NCBI GenBank assembly: GCA_025351675.1 | Contig: JANXVK010000008.1 | Span: forward strand, 1-6,389 | Length of the DNA: 6,389 nt | Direction of reading: 5' to 3' | Source of the DNA: Rhizobacter sp. | Lineage (GTDB): Bacteria > Pseudomonadota > Gammaproteobacteria > Burkholderiales > Burkholderiaceae_C | Part shown: positions 5,757 through 6,389 of the stretch, one piece after another | Layout of the letters: the number at the start of each line of letters is the position of its first letter | Position numbering within the stretch: the stretch's first letter is position 1 | Notes under the pieces: model-generated | Databases searched by the model: none | Told to the model about the DNA's origin: nothing | What the model saw: only the letters and a program-made list of their open reading frames with translations | Made by a program: the position numbers and the translations under genes

Positions 5757-5889
5757 TTCGCCGAAATCGGCCGCCAGCTCGTTCGAGTAGGCGCAGGTTT
5801 CGGATCTGACGATTCTTTGCCCGAACGGGACCAAGACTGATCGCCAACACCAAGTAACTGGTCGGCCATCAAGTTGGGGACAGGACAAC
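5757..5889 (+). promoter_or_regulatory. Structured 5' leader of rplN
   Basis: About 130 untranslated bases lie between the predicted transcription start and the rplN ATG, far longer than the other spacers here. No ORF with a good ribosome-binding site is apparent. Two folds can be drawn by eye. A large 5' stem-loop covers 5761-5803. A second fold has ACCA (5849-5852) with TGGT (5859-5862) inside CCAAC (5844-5848) with GTTGG (5873-5877). The outer strand GTTGG touches the purine-rich GGGGA (5876-5880) upstream of rplN, so ribosome access might be affected. AGGA at 5882-5885, only 4 bases from the ATG, may also serve as the binding site. A regulatory role is inference. Confidence 0.5.
5761..5803 (+). 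other. 5' stem-loop of the rplN leader
   Basis: CCGAAA (5761-5766) pairs with TTTCGG (5798-5803). Within it, CGCC (5772-5775) pairs with GGCG (5790-5793). After an A-A mismatch, GCTC (5777-5780) pairs with GAGT (5785-5788) around the loop GTTC. The result is a two-part hairpin with an internal loop, beginning only a few bases after the predicted transcription start. No T-run follows, so it is not a terminator. Confidence 0.5.
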
Positions 5890-6258
5890 ATGATTCAAAT
5901 GCAATCGCGACTCGACGTCGCGGACAACACTGGCGCGAAATCCGTCATGTGCATCAAGGTGCTGGGTGGCTCCAGGCGCCGCTACGCCGGTATCGGTGAC
6001 GTGATCAAGGTCAGCATCAAAGAAGCTGCGCCGCGTGCGCGAGTGAAGAAGGGCGAGGTCTACAGTGCCGTCGTCGTTCGCACCGCCAAGGGTGTGCGCC
6101 GCCAAGACGGCTCGCTCGTCAAGTTCGACGGCAACGCCGCAGTGTTGCTCAACGCCAAGCTCGAGCCGATCGGCACGCGCATCTTCGGGCCGGTGACGCG
6201 CGAGCTGCGCACCGAGCGCTTCATGAAGATCGTCTCGCTCGCGCCGGAAGTGCTCTGA
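5890..6258 (+). CDS. rplN: 50S ribosomal protein L14 (uL14)
   Basis: Encodes L14, which binds 23S rRNA, pairs with L19 and forms intersubunit bridge B8; it is also the docking site of the silencing factor RsfS. The 122 residues are nearly the E. coli length (123). It opens [37 protein letters not shown]. The L14 signature lies in the segment [20 protein letters not shown] (52-71), followed by [16 protein letters not shown]. It ends [13 protein letters not shown], then [14 protein letters not shown]. It is the first gene of the spc-type operon, preceded here by its own promoter and a long leader rather than by rpsQ directly. Confidence 0.98.
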   Translation: MIQMQSRLDVADNTGAKSVMCIKVLGGSRRRYAGIGDVIKVSIKEAAPRARVKKGEVYSAVVVRTAKGVRRQDGSLVKFDGNAAVLLNAKLEPIGTRIFGPVTRELRTERFMKIVSLAPEVL

Positions 6259-6287
6259 GCGCCGACGTTGATCAGGAATAAGTTGCG

Positions 6288-6389
6288 ATGAACAAGATTC
6301 GTAAGGGCGACCAGGTGATCGTGCTGACTGGCCGCGACAAGGGCCGCCGCGGCACCGTGCTGTCGCGCGTCGATGAGGACCGTCTGGTC
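6288..6389 (+). CDS. rplX: 50S ribosomal protein L24 (uL24), cut off by the window end
   Basis: Encodes the first 34 residues of L24, an assembly-initiator protein that binds the 5' end of 23S rRNA and later borders the tunnel exit. [19 protein letters not shown] followed by RRGTVLSRV contains the KOW motif (about residues 5-28) and is typical of the family. The gene is partial only because the window ends; the frame is open to base 6389. AGGA at 6274-6277 precedes the ATG by 10 bases, a slightly long spacing. The 29-base gap from rplN is compatible with co-transcription. rplE would be expected next. Confidence 0.93.
   Translation, partial: MNKIRKGDQVIVLTGRDKGRRGTVLSRVDEDRLV

Noticed and set aside
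5778..5788. CTCGTTCGAGT in the rplN leader, reminiscent of a tRNA T-arm
   Set aside because: No acceptor, D or anticodon arms can be drawn around it. It is better explained as the apical hairpin of the leader stem-loop.

Overview
The window is a segment of the main ribosomal-protein gene cluster of a GC-rich proteobacterium, all on the + strand. It runs from rplC (L3) through most of the S10-type operon and into the start of the spc-type operon (rplN, then a truncated rplX). The proteins look most like Betaproteobacteria, order Burkholderiales (Comamonadaceae or the Leptothrix/Rubrivivax group). This rests on recalled family resemblance: the L3 start ([19 protein letters not shown]), the L22 ending ([18 protein letters not shown]) and the long Arg/Gly-rich tail on S3. 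It is inference, not a database result.

Layout. Positions 1-90 are a non-coding spacer with a small stem-loop; the neighbour expected upstream, rpsJ, is not visible. Positions 91-5099 hold ten ribosomal-protein genes in the usual order: rplC, rplD, rplW, rplB, rpsS, rplV, rpsC, rplP, rpmC, rpsQ. They are packed with stop/start overlaps (TAATG or ATGA) or gaps of no more than 11 bases, and nearly all have a good Shine-Dalgarno site, so one co-transcribed, translationally coupled operon is the natural reading. A clear intrinsic terminator (about 5117-5156) closes this operon after rpsQ.

The one non-ribosomal gene is a Prx5/PrxII-type peroxiredoxin (5184-5699), sitting between the S10 and spc operons where many bacteria have rpsQ followed directly by rplN. 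After it, 5700-5889 carries a sigma70-like promoter (-35 at 5720-5725, -10 at 5744-5749) and a structured leader of about 130 bases before rplN. The spc operon therefore appears to have its own start here.

Working together: L3, L4, L23, L2, L22, L16, L29, L14 and L24 build the 50S subunit, including the peptidyl-transferase surroundings, exit tunnel and tunnel-exit docking platform. S19, S3 and S17 belong to the 30S subunit. The peroxiredoxin is a cytosolic thiol peroxidase with no known structural role in the ribosome. I see no mobile element, CRISPR array, tRNA or rRNA. The points that most deserve a second look are the peroxiredoxin placed behind a terminator, the structured spc leader, and the roughly 100-residue RGG-like tail on S3.
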